The notes under the pieces: generated by a model
The model's database searches: none
What the model was told of the DNA's origin: nothing
The model's input: only the letters and a program-made list of their open reading frames with translations
Translations under genes and position numbers: made by a program
In this document: piece after piece, positions 36,236 to 45,245 of the stretch
Layout of the letters: the number at the start of each line of letters is the position of its first letter
Position numbering within the stretch: position 1 is the stretch's first letter
From: Comamonas sp. BIGb0124
Lineage (GTDB): Bacteria; Pseudomonadota; Gammaproteobacteria; Burkholderiales; Burkholderiaceae_C
Length of the DNA stretch: 64,000 nt
NCBI RefSeq assembly: GCF_003752175.1
Contig: NZ_RJVF01000012.1
Span: 1-64,000, forward strand
Reading direction: 5' to 3'

Positions 36236-37168
36236 TCAGCGGGCGTCGCCGATCTTGCGCCGGTAGTGTTCGGCGCCGTCGCGGATCTGGTCGAGGATGA
36301 CACCCAGGGCCCAGAACTTCTCGAGCACGTCGTCGCGGACGACACGGCTGAAGGTGCTCTCGAAAGTGCCCAGGCGTTGCTGATGGACCTTGGCGTTCTT
36401 GGGATAACCCAGCGTTTCGGTGACTGCCGACAGCGACAGGAAGTTGGCCAGTTCACGGGCCAGCTCGGGATGGTCCGGCCCTTGCACCAGCAGCCACTTG
36501 TAGAGGTCGGGATGGAAGTTCGTGAACACGCCGCTGAAGCCGCGTGCGCCCGCCAGCATGGCTTCGTGAGCGATGGCCGCATTGGCATTGACGATGGCCA
36601 GCGGCGTGCCGCGCACCAGCTCGACGCGCCGCTGGACGGTGGCCAGATCGCACGACACGTCCTTGAGCACCACAAAACGGCCGCTCTGCGCGCAGTATGA
36701 GAGTTCCTCGTCGCTGAGCAGACGGCGGTAGGGCGCCGGGCATTCGTACAGGCCCAGCGGCAGTTCGGCGGGCAGGCGTTCGAGCAGCCAGTCGAGGTTG
36801 TCGCGCCATGTCGCGGCACCCAGGCGCTGCGGATCGAGCCGGTTGGTGACCAGCACCACACCGTCGACGCCGGTCTCGGCCACGGCCAGCAGCTCGTCGA
36901 GCTGTGCCTGGCGGTCGTCGCTCACATGGCCGGATGCGATCACGGGAACCCGCCCGGCCGCGCGTGCCAGCGTACGGCGTGCCAGCGTCACCCGTTCATC
37001 CAGGCTCAGCAGTTGCATCTCGCTCGATTGGCAAACCGCGAACAGGGCGTCCGCGCCATGGTCGAGATACCAGTCGACCAGCCGGTCCAGGCCTTCGAGA
37101 TCCAGTGCGCCCTGTTCGGTCAAGGGCGTGAGCATCACGGGAATGATGCCGTCGATGGGTTGATGCAT
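36236..37168 (-). CDS. DapA-family lyase/dehydratase of the tct operon
   Basis: A 310-residue class I Schiff-base enzyme of the dihydrodipicolinate synthase/N-acetylneuraminate lyase superfamily. The Schiff-base lysine is Lys169 (FVVLKDVS), and the catalytic Tyr141 (GLYECP) is present. Operon with TctCBA and control by LacI argue for catabolism of a keto-deoxy sugar acid or related compound rather than lysine synthesis. ATG at 37168 with GGAG upstream. First gene of the operon, divergent from the LacI gene. Confidence 0.9.
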   Translation of the reverse strand: MHQPIDGIIPVMLTPLTEQGALDLEGLDRLVDWYLDHGADALFAVCQSSEMQLLSLDERVTLARRTLARAAGRVPVIASGHVSDDRQAQLDELLAVAETGVDGVVLVTNRLDPQRLGAATWRDNLDWLLERLPAELPLGLYECPAPYRRLLSDEELSYCAQSGRFVVLKDVSCDLATVQRRVELVRGTPLAIVNANAAIAHEAMLAGARGFSGVFTNFHPDLYKWLLVQGPDHPELARELANFLSLSAVTETLGYPKNAKVHQQRLGTFESTFSRVVRDDVLEKFWALGVILDQIRDGAEHYRRKIGDAR

Positions 37169-37227
37169 GCGAAAAAAACTCCAGGCAAAGAGACGTGGCG
37201 CCCTGGAAGGCGGCCGAGTGCGCTAGA

Positions 37228-37239
37228 GTAAACGTTTAC
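37228..37239. promoter_or_regulatory. LacI-type operator between the DapA/tct operon and the LacI gene
   Basis: GTAAACGTTTAC, a perfect 12-base palindrome with the central CG typical of LacI/GalR operators, 59 bases upstream of the lyase start and 91 upstream of lacI. A second inverted repeat CAGGG-T4-CCCTG follows at 37255-37268. Confidence 0.75.
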
Positions 37240-37330
37240 ATGAAACCGGCTGAACAGGGTTTTCCCTGATAAGACAGCGTGTATCGAATGGTTTAGGGTC
37301 GGCACGGTCCATCCAGAAGGGAGTTAGGTT

Positions 37331-38404
37331 TTGTCATCGTCACAGAGAACATCGAGACGGCGCGACACGCGGCCGGGCCTGCGCGAAGTGGCGCAGGCCG
37401 CCGGCGTATCGACCGCCACGGTGTCGCGCGTCATCAACACGCCGGACAAGGTCTCGGAGGACGTGCGCCAGCGCGTGCAATCGGCCATCGCCCAACTGGG
37501 CTGGATCCCGAACGCGACCGGGCGCGCCCTGGCATCGAGCCGCTCGCGGCTGATGGGTCTGCTGCTGCCGACCATGGACAACGAGGTCTTTGCACACCAG
37601 ACCGAGGGCCTTCAGCGGGTCTTGCGCGAACAGGGCATGAACCTCCTGATCGGCTGTTCGAACTACGACATCGACGTGGCGCTGGACGAGGCCCAGATCA
37701 TGCTGGGCCGAGGCATCGAAGCCCTGGCCGTCGTCGGCGAGACCCAGAATCCCCGTCTGTTCGAGCTGCTGCGTGCACGCGGCATGCCGTACGTCGTGCT
37801 CTACAGCTGGCGTGCCGGTGCGCCGCATGCCTGCATCGGCGTCGACCACCGCCAGGCTTTCCACGAACTCGCGCAGCGGCTGATCGCCTCGGGGCATCGC
37901 CGGCTGGGCGTGATCCTGCAACCGCTGCTCAACAACGACCGGGTCGAGGCCCGGCTCAACGGCATCCGCGACGCGGTGCGCGAAGCCGGCACGCCCGACC
38001 CCGTGGCCTGCGATTTCGAGATGCAGCAGACCGGCACCGGAATCGATTTCGGCGAGCAGGCGTTTCTTCGGCTGATGGCACGGCCCGAACCGCCGAGCGT
38101 GGTGATCTGCGGCAACGACGAGCTGGCGCTGGGGGCTTTTTTTGCCGCCCAGAAGGCCGGCATCCGCATTCCGGAAGACGTCTCGCTGACCGGCTTCGAC
38201 GACCTGCGCATGGTCTCTCGCCTGACGCCTGCGCTCACCAGCGGCCGAGTCGACAACCGCCGGCTGGGCGAGACCGCCGCCCGCCACCTGCTGAGCGCGC
38301 TCGCGTCAGGCCAGCCGCCGGCCAGCATGCTGCTGCCCGTGGACTGGCAATGGCGCGGCAGCGTCGCCGGCCGCCCGCCGTCGGGCCCCGCAGCCAGCCG
38401 CTAG
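37331..38404 (+). CDS. LacI-family transcriptional regulator
   Basis: A 357-residue LacI/GalR regulator: helix-turn-helix with GVSTATVSRVIN (about 24-36), hinge helix and a sugar-binding-type effector domain. It starts with TTG at 37331, supported by GGAG seven bases upstream. Related GntR-type repressors of gluconate genes (with the same hinge sequence style) sense sugar acids. Divergent from the DapA-tctCBA operon with a clear operator between them; almost certainly its repressor. Confidence 0.92.
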   Translation: MSSSQRTSRRRDTRPGLREVAQAAGVSTATVSRVINTPDKVSEDVRQRVQSAIAQLGWIPNATGRALASSRSRLMGLLLPTMDNEVFAHQTEGLQRVLREQGMNLLIGCSNYDIDVALDEAQIMLGRGIEALAVVGETQNPRLFELLRARGMPYVVLYSWRAGAPHACIGVDHRQAFHELAQRLIASGHRRLGVILQPLLNNDRVEARLNGIRDAVREAGTPDPVACDFEMQQTGTGIDFGEQAFLRLMARPEPPSVVICGNDELALGAFFAAQKAGIRIPEDVSLTGFDDLRMVSRLTPALTSGRVDNRRLGETAARHLLSALASGQPPASMLLPVDWQWRGSVAGRPPSGPAASR

Positions 38405-38533
38405 CAGTCGATTCGGCAGCGCCCCCCCTGATGCGGCCCCCCGGCCCTGCAGCGGCCGCATGCGGCCCGGTCGAACGGCAAGACGGCTCGATCTGCCCGA
38501 TGACTGGATCGGCTGTGGCGCGATCCCACCGGA

Positions 38534-40210
38534 TCAAGCCCGTTCGGCCTCGACGAGCTGATTGCGTCCGCGTCGTTTCGCCTGGTACAACGCCACGTCG
38601 GCAGCCTTCAGCGTTCCGTTCACATGGATATCCTCGCGCCGGAAATCGGCCACCCCGATCGACAGCGTGATCGTGACGCCCGGATACGCGTGCTCGAAGG
38701 CCATGCCGTGCGTCAGCCGCTCGCAGGCATGCACCGCCTCATGCGCAGGCGTTGCGGGCAACAGCAAGGTGAACTCGTCACCCCCCTGGCGGCACAGCAC
38801 ATCGCCCGCCCGGGCCGCGCGGCGCATGTGGTCGGCCAGGAAACGCAGCACCGTGTCGCCCGCGTCGTGCCCGTATGTGTCGTTGATGGATTTGAAATGG
38901 TCGATGTCGATCACCGCCACGGAAAACGGGCGTCCGGCTTCTTCCCAGGCCTGCAGCGTCTCCATCATGCCGCGGCGGTTCAGCAGGCCGGTCAGCGGGT
39001 CCGTCACGGTTTCGGTGTTCAGCCGCGTGATCCTGCGCTGCACCTGGCTCAATCCGGCCAGGATCGCCTGCTTGAGTTTGATGACCTCGTAGTACCACGA
39101 GGGCACCTGGGCGATGTTGCCTGCGGTGTCCGCATCGTCGAGCCGGTTGGCAATCCGGGCCAGGTCATGCAGGGGTTTGGCAATCCACCGGGCCAGGGCC
39201 CAGATCGCCAGCAAGGTCGCGACCAGCAAGGGAGCGACCTTCCAGAGCATCCCCTGGACCTGCAGAGGCAGCACATCCAGAGTCAGTTCCGTGGGGCGCT
39301 GGACCACCACGCCCCAGCCCGTCAGACCCACCGGGGCATAACCGGACAGCATGGACTCTCCCCGCGTGTTGACCGATTCGGCGCTGCCCGCTTCATTCCG
39401 CTGTATCACCGATTGCACCACCCGGTTGCGCATGACGTTCTCTCCCACGCGCTCCTGATCCCGGTGGAAAATCAGGCGCCCCTGCCGATCCACCACGAAC
39501 AGGTAGGAGCCGTTCAGAAAATGGTGCTGGCCCAGCACGGCATGCAGCGCGTTCTGATCATGCAGATAGACGCTGCCGCCGATGAAGCCCAGGTACTCCC
39601 CTCCCGGCGCGAACACCGGGTGGCTGATGAAGATCACCAGCCGCCCGGTGCCTGCCACGAACGGCTCGCTCACCAGAGGCTGACGGGCCTGCAGGGCCGC
39701 CAGCATGCCGCTGCTGCCGATCTGCTGCCCGACGACTTCGGCCATCGGCGGTGAAATGTTCAGGACCTTGCCAGCGGCATTCACGATCACCACCGAGTTG
39801 TAGGTCTGGTTCTGCTGCAGCAGCCGGCGGGTCTCGGCGCTCTGCACGGCGGGACTGTCGAAACCGCTGCCCAGCAACTGAGCGCTGTAGCCCAACTGAG
39901 ACAGGGCCTGCTGCAGGAAACCGTCGGTCAGTCCCGCGGCCTTGGTGGCATAGGCCTGGTTGGATTCCAGCGTATTGCGGATCAGCATCTCGCGCTGCTG
40001 CAGATAGCCTGCATAGAACGTATTCGCGAAGGTCACCAGCACCACCAGCAGCGCCAGGCCCATGATGAGGCGCCGCAGATCCAGATGCACCGCGAGCGAG
40101 GCGATCCGGGAGGCGCCCAGACGGTCGAGAAATCGGAAAAAAGAACGAGTGGGGGGAGTCGGGGTCGGGGTCACTGGCACAACGCTGCTGATCGAGTCGA
40201 GAAACGGCAA
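38534..40210 (-). CDS. Membrane diguanylate cyclase with periplasmic dCACHE-like sensor and HAMP
   Basis: About 558 residues: a membrane helix near 50-70, a periplasmic sensor region (about 75-325) of CACHE type, a second membrane helix, a HAMP-like linker and a GGDEF domain. The active site GGDEF (about 475-480) is intact and preceded at the right spacing by an RxxD inhibitory site (RAGD), so it is probably an active, product-inhibited cyclase making c-di-GMP. The start is uncertain: the longest frame begins with TTG at 40210 with no good ribosome-binding site; GTG codons a few residues later are possible. Confidence 0.9.
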   Translation of the reverse strand: MPFLDSISSVVPVTPTPTPPTRSFFRFLDRLGASRIASLAVHLDLRRLIMGLALLVVLVTFANTFYAGYLQQREMLIRNTLESNQAYATKAAGLTDGFLQQALSQLGYSAQLLGSGFDSPAVQSAETRRLLQQNQTYNSVVIVNAAGKVLNISPPMAEVVGQQIGSSGMLAALQARQPLVSEPFVAGTGRLVIFISHPVFAPGGEYLGFIGGSVYLHDQNALHAVLGQHHFLNGSYLFVVDRQGRLIFHRDQERVGENVMRNRVVQSVIQRNEAGSAESVNTRGESMLSGYAPVGLTGWGVVVQRPTELTLDVLPLQVQGMLWKVAPLLVATLLAIWALARWIAKPLHDLARIANRLDDADTAGNIAQVPSWYYEVIKLKQAILAGLSQVQRRITRLNTETVTDPLTGLLNRRGMMETLQAWEEAGRPFSVAVIDIDHFKSINDTYGHDAGDTVLRFLADHMRRAARAGDVLCRQGGDEFTLLLPATPAHEAVHACERLTHGMAFEHAYPGVTITLSIGVADFRREDIHVNGTLKAADVALYQAKRRGRNQLVEAERA

Positions 40211-40810
40211 AAACCGCCATGGGTCGGCTGACCATCGCCCGGCGAGACACCTCGATCGCCCGCTGGGCCTGGAGACGCCCGCAACGCCGTCGCCATCCAG
40301 TCAGGTCCTCTCGGCGAGAGCTGCAGTCCTCCGACGCCCGCAATTAGATATGAATCGATGCCGATACGCTATCTTTTCGATAACCCCGGGACAGGCCGTG
40401 CCATGAAAACCGACGATTCGAAACGAAACCCTTGGCAGCACAATGGAATCGAAGGATCGTTGCTATCTATTCCGAATCGACCTGAATTCTGCATATTCCA
40501 GTTCCACACGCCACCGCAAGTACGTAGAAAGGCCACACCGGCGCGGCCTGCAGGCCGCCGCGTCTGCCTGTGCCCCCTTGTGCTTCCACCCGGTTTCCGG
40601 ACAGGAGCGCGGCCAGCAGACGGCCCGATCGGCCCGTGCTGTGCCGCGAGGGCCACACCCTGCAGCGCCTCCGGGGCCGCAGGCATGCAGTCCGGGCTCA
40701 AGGCGACTACACTCGCGGCCTGAAAAACTCATCGCGCCGCCAAGGGTCGACCATCGACGCGCACGGCTTCCCAGAACCTGTCACAGCCACGGCCGCCGTC
40801 CGAAGCTCTT
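40211..40810. other. 600-base non-coding region before argA
   Basis: No frame here resembles a protein. The stretch 40340-40500 is lower in GC than its surroundings, has three GAATCGA motifs, and may contain the promoter of the diguanylate cyclase. A TACACT box at 40708 about 100 bases before argA is a candidate -10. No RNA structure was evident by eye. Confidence 0.5.
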
Positions 40811-42160
40811 ATGTCCGCTGTCTTCAATTTCACCTTCGTGCCCTGGTTTCGCTCCGTGGCGCCCTACATCCACATGCACCGCGGCAAGACGTTCGTGGTG
40901 GGTATCGCGGGCGAGGCCATCGCGGCAGGCAAGCTGCCGGCCATCGCCCAGGATCTGGCGCTGATCCAGAGCATGGGCGTGAAGATCGTGCTGGTCCACG
41001 GCTTCCGCCCCCAGGTCAACGAACAGTTGCAGGCCAAGGGCCACGAAGCGAAGTATTCGAACGGCATCCGGATCACCGACAGCGTGGCGCTCGACTGCGC
41101 CCAGGAAGCCGCCGGGCAACTGCGTTATGAAATCGAGGCCGCCTTCAGCCAGGGCCTGCCGAATACGCCCATGGCCGGGGCCACGGTGCGCGTGGTGTCG
41201 GGCAACTTCATCACGGCCCGTCCGGTCGGCGTGATCGACGGCGTGGATTTCAAGCACTCCGGCGTGGTGCGCAAGCTCGATGTGGCCAGCATCTCGCGCA
41301 ACCTCGACTTCGGCTCCATGGTGCTGCTGTCGCCCTTCGGTTTCTCGCCGACCGGCGAAGCGTTCAACCTCACCATGGAGGAAGTGGCGACCTCGGTGGC
41401 CACGTCGCTGCAGGCCGACAAGCTCATCTTCCTCACCGAGGTGCCGGGCATCCGCATGCGCCCGGGCGAGCCGGAAGCCGAAGACAACCCCATCGACACC
41501 GAACTGCCGCTGGATGTCGCCGAGAAACTGCTCTCCGCCCTGCCCGCCGCGCAGACCCCTCAGGACACGGCCTTCTACCTCCAGCATTGCGTCAAGGCCT
41601 GCAAGAGCGGCGTCGAACGCAGCCACATCCTGCCTTTCGCGGTCGACGGCTCGTTGCTGCTCGAGGTCTACGTGCACGACGGCATCGGCACCATGGTGGT
41701 CGACGAAAAGCTCGAAAGCCTGCGTGAAGCCTCGGTGGAAGACATCGGCGGCATTCTGCAGTTGATCGAACCGCTGGAAAAGGACGGCACGCTGGTCAAG
41801 CGCAGCCGCACCGAGATCGAACGCGACATCGCGCAGTACACGGTGATCGAGCACGACGGCGTGATCTTCGGCTGCGCCGCCCTCTATCCCTACCCGGATG
41901 CCCGCACCGGCGAAATGGCCGCGCTCACCGTGTCGGCCAACGTGCAGTCGCAGGGCGACGGCGAACGCATCCTCAAGCGCATCGAACAGCGGGCCCGTGC
42001 GATCGGCCTCGAGAGCCTGTTCGTGCTGACGACCCGCACCATGCACTGGTTCATCAAGCGCGGCTTCCAGCCGGTCGAGCCGGACTGGCTGCCCGAGGCA
42101 CGTCTGCGCAAATACAACTGGGATCGCCGCTCGCAGGTCCTGGTCAAGAAACTGCACTGA
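40811..42160 (+). CDS. argA: Amino-acid N-acetyltransferase (N-acetylglutamate synthase)
   Basis: A 449-residue two-domain ArgA: amino-acid-kinase-like domain (about 1-290) followed by a GNAT acetyltransferase domain (about 300-449). It makes N-acetylglutamate from acetyl-CoA and glutamate, first step of arginine synthesis, and the kinase-like domain carries arginine feedback. Length and start (ATG at 40811, MSAVFNFTFVPWFR) are family-typical. Stands alone; convergent with the SIMPL-domain gene. Confidence 0.94.
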   Translation: MSAVFNFTFVPWFRSVAPYIHMHRGKTFVVGIAGEAIAAGKLPAIAQDLALIQSMGVKIVLVHGFRPQVNEQLQAKGHEAKYSNGIRITDSVALDCAQEAAGQLRYEIEAAFSQGLPNTPMAGATVRVVSGNFITARPVGVIDGVDFKHSGVVRKLDVASISRNLDFGSMVLLSPFGFSPTGEAFNLTMEEVATSVATSLQADKLIFLTEVPGIRMRPGEPEAEDNPIDTELPLDVAEKLLSALPAAQTPQDTAFYLQHCVKACKSGVERSHILPFAVDGSLLLEVYVHDGIGTMVVDEKLESLREASVEDIGGILQLIEPLEKDGTLVKRSRTEIERDIAQYTVIEHDGVIFGCAALYPYPDARTGEMAALTVSANVQSQGDGERILKRIEQRARAIGLESLFVLTTRTMHWFIKRGFQPVEPDWLPEARLRKYNWDRRSQVLVKKLH

Positions 42161-42170
42161 GCCGGCCGGC

Positions 42171-42186
42171 CCCTCGCACCCGAGGG
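42171..42186. terminator. Hairpin in the argA/SIMPL convergent gap
   Basis: CCCTCG-CACC-CGAGGG, followed on the plus strand by CTTTA. Short but placed exactly between the two stops; weak bidirectional terminator. Confidence 0.4.
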
Positions 42187-42188
42187 CT

Positions 42189-42962
42189 TTACTGGAGCTG
42201 GATCGAGCCCGAGACCGTCACGGTCACCGTCGCCTTGCCGGCTTCCACCGGCACGGCGGCATCTTCCATCTTGGCCGAGGCGGCCATGGCCATCATCCGC
42301 GGGCGGGGCACGTAGCCGCCGTCGCCTTCGGTGTTGACGGAAATCTCACGCAGGCTGTACTGCGAAAAACCGAAACCCTTGGCGACATCGCCGGCCTTGG
42401 CCTTGAAGCGCTCGATGGCCTGGCCCTGGACCTGCTGCTCGACCTTCTGCCGCCCGTCGCGGCTGAGGCTGAAAGCGACGTCCGCGATGGCGAGCCCCTG
42501 GATCTGACCAGCCAGCGTGCTGATCCGGCCGAAATCGCGGCCCTGGATCACCAGTTCGCTACGGCCCTGCCAGGTGCTGATCTTGCCGTTGCGGTCATAA
42601 CGCGGCGACAACGAGAAAGCGCCGGTCTGCACCTCGAGCTGGTCGCCCTGGACCGCACCGCGCGCCTGAGCCAGCGCGGCATCGAGCGCCGTCTTGAGCT
42701 GGGTCTGAACCGTGGCGGCGTCGGGCGCCTCGCGCGTGGCCGCCAGCGTGATGGTCAGGTAGTCCTGCGGCACTTCGATGCTGCCGGCAGCCGAGATCTG
42801 CACCACGTTGGCGGGCACCGGGCTGCTCAGCATGATCGGCTGCGACGACTGCGCATGCGCGCCGGTGGCCAGCAGAAGCCCTGCGGCCGCAACGGCCCAA
42901 GCCGACGAGCGGATGAAACCCCGGGCGGGGGCGAAACGGCGAGTGGAATGCGTTGGGGTCAT
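42189..42962 (-). CDS. SIMPL-domain (DUF541) periplasmic protein
   Basis: A 257-residue secreted protein: signal peptide (about 38 residues, ending ATGAHAQ), then a SIMPL/DUF541 domain with the typical pattern of an oxidative-stress-related periplasmic protein of unclear biochemical role (E. coli YggE family). The start chosen, ATG at 42962, gives a normal Sec signal; longer readings do not. No operon partner. Confidence 0.88.
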   Translation of the reverse strand: MTPTHSTRRFAPARGFIRSSAWAVAAAGLLLATGAHAQSSQPIMLSSPVPANVVQISAAGSIEVPQDYLTITLAATREAPDAATVQTQLKTALDAALAQARGAVQGDQLEVQTGAFSLSPRYDRNGKISTWQGRSELVIQGRDFGRISTLAGQIQGLAIADVAFSLSRDGRQKVEQQVQGQAIERFKAKAGDVAKGFGFSQYSLREISVNTEGDGGYVPRPRMMAMAASAKMEDAAVPVEAGKATVTVTVSGSIQLQ

Positions 42963-43157
42963 GGATACAGCCTTTTTTCCTGCAATGAGAGAGGCCGGCA
43001 TAGGCCAGCGTGAGCCTGTTATAGACGCACGGATTCCCTGACGTTGTCGGATAGGAGCGCATTCGCACGGGGGTGAGCATCCATTTGTCGCAACATACGG
43101 AACCTGGCGGATCGGGCCTGCTCCATCCAGCGTCGGCATGAATCGGCTTTCATGCGG

Positions 43158-43172
43158 CAACGTCTGACGTTG
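43158..43172. promoter_or_regulatory. Inverted repeat upstream of the OmpR-like gene
   Basis: CAACGTC-T-GACGTTG, 7-base arms and a 1-base centre. Its core CGTCnGACG recurs at 43204-43212 inside the promoter, 43 bases downstream (about four helical turns). Confidence 0.5.
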
Positions 43173-43190
43173 ATTTGATGGATTTCACTG

Positions 43191-43218
43191 TTGTCAAGTC
43201 CCCCGTCAGACGTATAGT
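43191..43218 (+). promoter_or_regulatory. Promoter of the OmpR-like regulator
   Basis: -35 TTGTCA at 43191, 16-base spacer, -10 TATAGT at 43213; one of the best sigma-70 matches in the window. The spacer contains an operator-like CGTCAGACG. Predicted transcription start is about 20 bases before the ATG at 43247. Confidence 0.65.
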
Positions 43219-43246
43219 TTCGTACAACTCGAAGAATTGTTTTTTT

Positions 43247-43981
43247 ATGTCCCGAACACCCCCGCGTGCAGACAAGATCGTGGTTGTCGACAATGACGCC
43301 CGTGCCGCCGATACGCTGCGGCGCTATCTCGCCCAGGAAGGTTTCTCAGTGGTCCTGGCCGACGATGGACCGGGCCTCAATCGTGTTCTGCAACGCGAAA
43401 GTGTCGACCTGATCGTGCTGGATCTTCTGCTGCCAGGCGAAGACGGCCTGTCCATCTGCCGTCGTCTGCGTGCCGGCGAAGACGGCACGCCCATCATCAT
43501 GCTGTCCGCCAAGAGCGAGGATGTGGACCGGATCGTCGGTCTGGAAGTCGGCGCCGACGACTACATGGGCAAGCCCTACAACCCGCGCGAACTGCTGGCC
43601 CGCATCAACGCCGTGCTGCGCCGCCGCCCCCGGCTCGAGGCACCGGGTGCCCCGTCTTCCGCGCAAGAGGTGTTCAGTTTCGGCCCCTACAACTTCAACC
43701 TCGGCAATCGCTCCCTGCACCGCGGCGACGAAGAGATGCCGTTGACCACGGGCGAGTACGCCATGCTCAAGGCGCTGGTGCGCCATCCGCACCAGCCGCT
43801 CACCCGCGAGAAACTGGCCAAGCTGGCACGCGGCCGCGAGTTCGATCCCTACGACCGCAGCCTCGACGTCCAGGTCTCCCGGCTGCGCAAGCTCATCGAA
43901 CCCGATCCGGCCAGCCCCCGTTACATCCAGACGGTGTGGGGCATCGGTTACGTGTTCGTCCCCGACCAGACCCACCACTGA
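43247..43981 (+). CDS. OmpR/PhoB-family response regulator, no kinase nearby
   Basis: A 244-residue regulator: receiver domain (1-120) with phosphoacceptor Asp59 (LIVLDLLLPGEDG), Ser87 and Lys109, and C-terminal winged-helix (about 145-240, ending YIQTVWGIGYVFVPD). It is OmpR-like throughout, but the first acidic pair reads DND, so the residue equivalent to OmpR Asp12 is Asn16. The ATG at 43247 is preferred to the longer frame from 43175 because the promoter lies between them. No histidine kinase is adjacent; EnvZ would have to be elsewhere. Confidence 0.9.
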   Translation: MSRTPPRADKIVVVDNDARAADTLRRYLAQEGFSVVLADDGPGLNRVLQRESVDLIVLDLLLPGEDGLSICRRLRAGEDGTPIIMLSAKSEDVDRIVGLEVGADDYMGKPYNPRELLARINAVLRRRPRLEAPGAPSSAQEVFSFGPYNFNLGNRSLHRGDEEMPLTTGEYAMLKALVRHPHQPLTREKLAKLARGREFDPYDRSLDVQVSRLRKLIEPDPASPRYIQTVWGIGYVFVPDQTHH

Positions 43982-44066
43982 ACGCGGCCCGGCCTCGACC
44001 TAGAATCGGCATCCAGGCGCACGGAGAAATCCCCGGCGCCGCTCGAAGACCAACGGATCGCCAGAC

Positions 44067-45050
44067 TTGCCCGCCTCCTCGCCCCCTGCTTCCTCACCCC
44101 AGCCCGTGGCCGCCGACCTGGTCGCCGTGCTGGTGGCCGTCACCCAGGGCCACGCCCGTATCCTCACCACGCACGAGGGGCAGGCCTTGCCCAGCGGGCC
44201 GTTCGAACTCGCCCACCGCTCGCTGCAATCGGGCATGCGGGCGTGGGTGGAGACCGAAACCCATCACCCCATCGGCTACATCGAGCAGCTCTACACCTTC
44301 GCCGACGGCGACCGCGAGCGCCGCGAGGGACAACGCGTGATTTCGGTGAGTTACCTGGGACTGACACGAGAAGGCCACGCCGACGGTGCCGTCTGGCGCG
44401 ACTGGTACCACTATTTCCCCTGGGAAGACCAGCGCGACGGCGCCGCTCGCAAACGCCTGTCCGAGGACGCAGGGCCCGCGCTCGAGGCCTGGTGCAACGC
44501 CGCGCCGGATGCGGCCACGGCGCAGCTCAGACGCATGCGCATCGACACCGCCTTTGGCCTGCAGGGCGCCGGCTGGAACGAGGATTTCGTGTTGCAGCGC
44601 TACGAGTTGCTGTACGAAGCCGGGCTGGTGGCCGAGTCGCCGCACGCCCGCCTGCCGGAGGCTTCCGGAACACCCGGTGCAGCCGTCCCGCCAGGCCCCG
44701 GCCACCGCGCGCCGGCCTGGAGCGGACAACCCATGGCGCAGGATTTCCGCCGCATCCTGGCCACCGGCATCGCCCGCTTGCGCGCCAAGATCAAGTACCG
44801 GCCGGTCGTCTTCGAGCTGATGCCCGACAGTTTCACGCTGCTGCAGTTGCAGCAGAGCGTGGAGGTGCTGGCCGGCCGGACCCTGCACAAGCAGAATTTC
44901 CGCCGCCTGGTCGAGCAGCAGGCACTGGTCGAGGAAACCGGCGCGATGACGCAAGGGACCTCGGGCCGCCCCGCCAAGCTTTTCCGTTTTCGCGACGATG
45001 TGCTGTTCGAACGTGCGATTTCGGGCAGCAAGCTGCCGCTGTCCCGCTGA
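44067..45050 (+). CDS. nrtR: NrtR-type NUDIX-related transcriptional regulator of NAD metabolism
   Basis: A protein of up to 327 residues: N-terminal NUDIX-like effector domain and C-terminal winged helix with the NrtR signature (FTLLQLQQSVEVL and GRPAKLFRFR). NrtR regulators repress NAD salvage or synthesis genes and sense ADP-ribose or NAD. The start is unsure: the longest frame begins with TTG at 44067 and an Ala/Ser/Pro-rich stretch; internal GTG codons (around 44105-44131) are alternatives. No NAD gene is adjacent, so its targets are elsewhere. Confidence 0.88.
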   Translation: MPASSPPASSPQPVAADLVAVLVAVTQGHARILTTHEGQALPSGPFELAHRSLQSGMRAWVETETHHPIGYIEQLYTFADGDRERREGQRVISVSYLGLTREGHADGAVWRDWYHYFPWEDQRDGAARKRLSEDAGPALEAWCNAAPDAATAQLRRMRIDTAFGLQGAGWNEDFVLQRYELLYEAGLVAESPHARLPEASGTPGAAVPPGPGHRAPAWSGQPMAQDFRRILATGIARLRAKIKYRPVVFELMPDSFTLLQLQQSVEVLAGRTLHKQNFRRLVEQQALVEETGAMTQGTSGRPAKLFRFRDDVLFERAISGSKLPLSR

Positions 45051-45171
45051 CACGGTGCGAAGCCGGCATGAAAGCGGCTTGAAGGCGGCGTGCAGGTTCG
45101 AGACCACGGGCGCCTGCTCTTCATGGCATTTGTCCATTCGGACATCCGGGTCTTCCTGCGATCCGCTGGAT

Positions 45172-45243
45172 TTATACTCAAAAACAGCATAAATTGACGA
45201 CCCAGCGCTTTCGTGCCCTGACGGCTACGCCAACTTATACTCA
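45172..45243. repeat. Direct repeat TTATACTCA upstream of a Bug receptor
   Basis: Two exact copies (45172-45180 and 45235-45243) 63 bases apart in an AT-rich gap; the second ends three bases before the ATG at 45246. Could be regulator half-sites, and the second could affect translation. Confidence 0.4.
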
Positions 45244-45245
45244 TC

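Noticed and set aside
40443-40964. 173-codon frame overlapping the start of argA
   Set aside because: Composition is Arg/Pro/Ser-rich without any motif and it runs out of frame into argA. The region before argA is better read as non-coding.
43175-43246. Upstream start for the OmpR-like regulator
   Set aside because: A good -35/-10 pair lies inside this extension, so transcription would begin after it. The ATG at 43247 also matches OmpR length.
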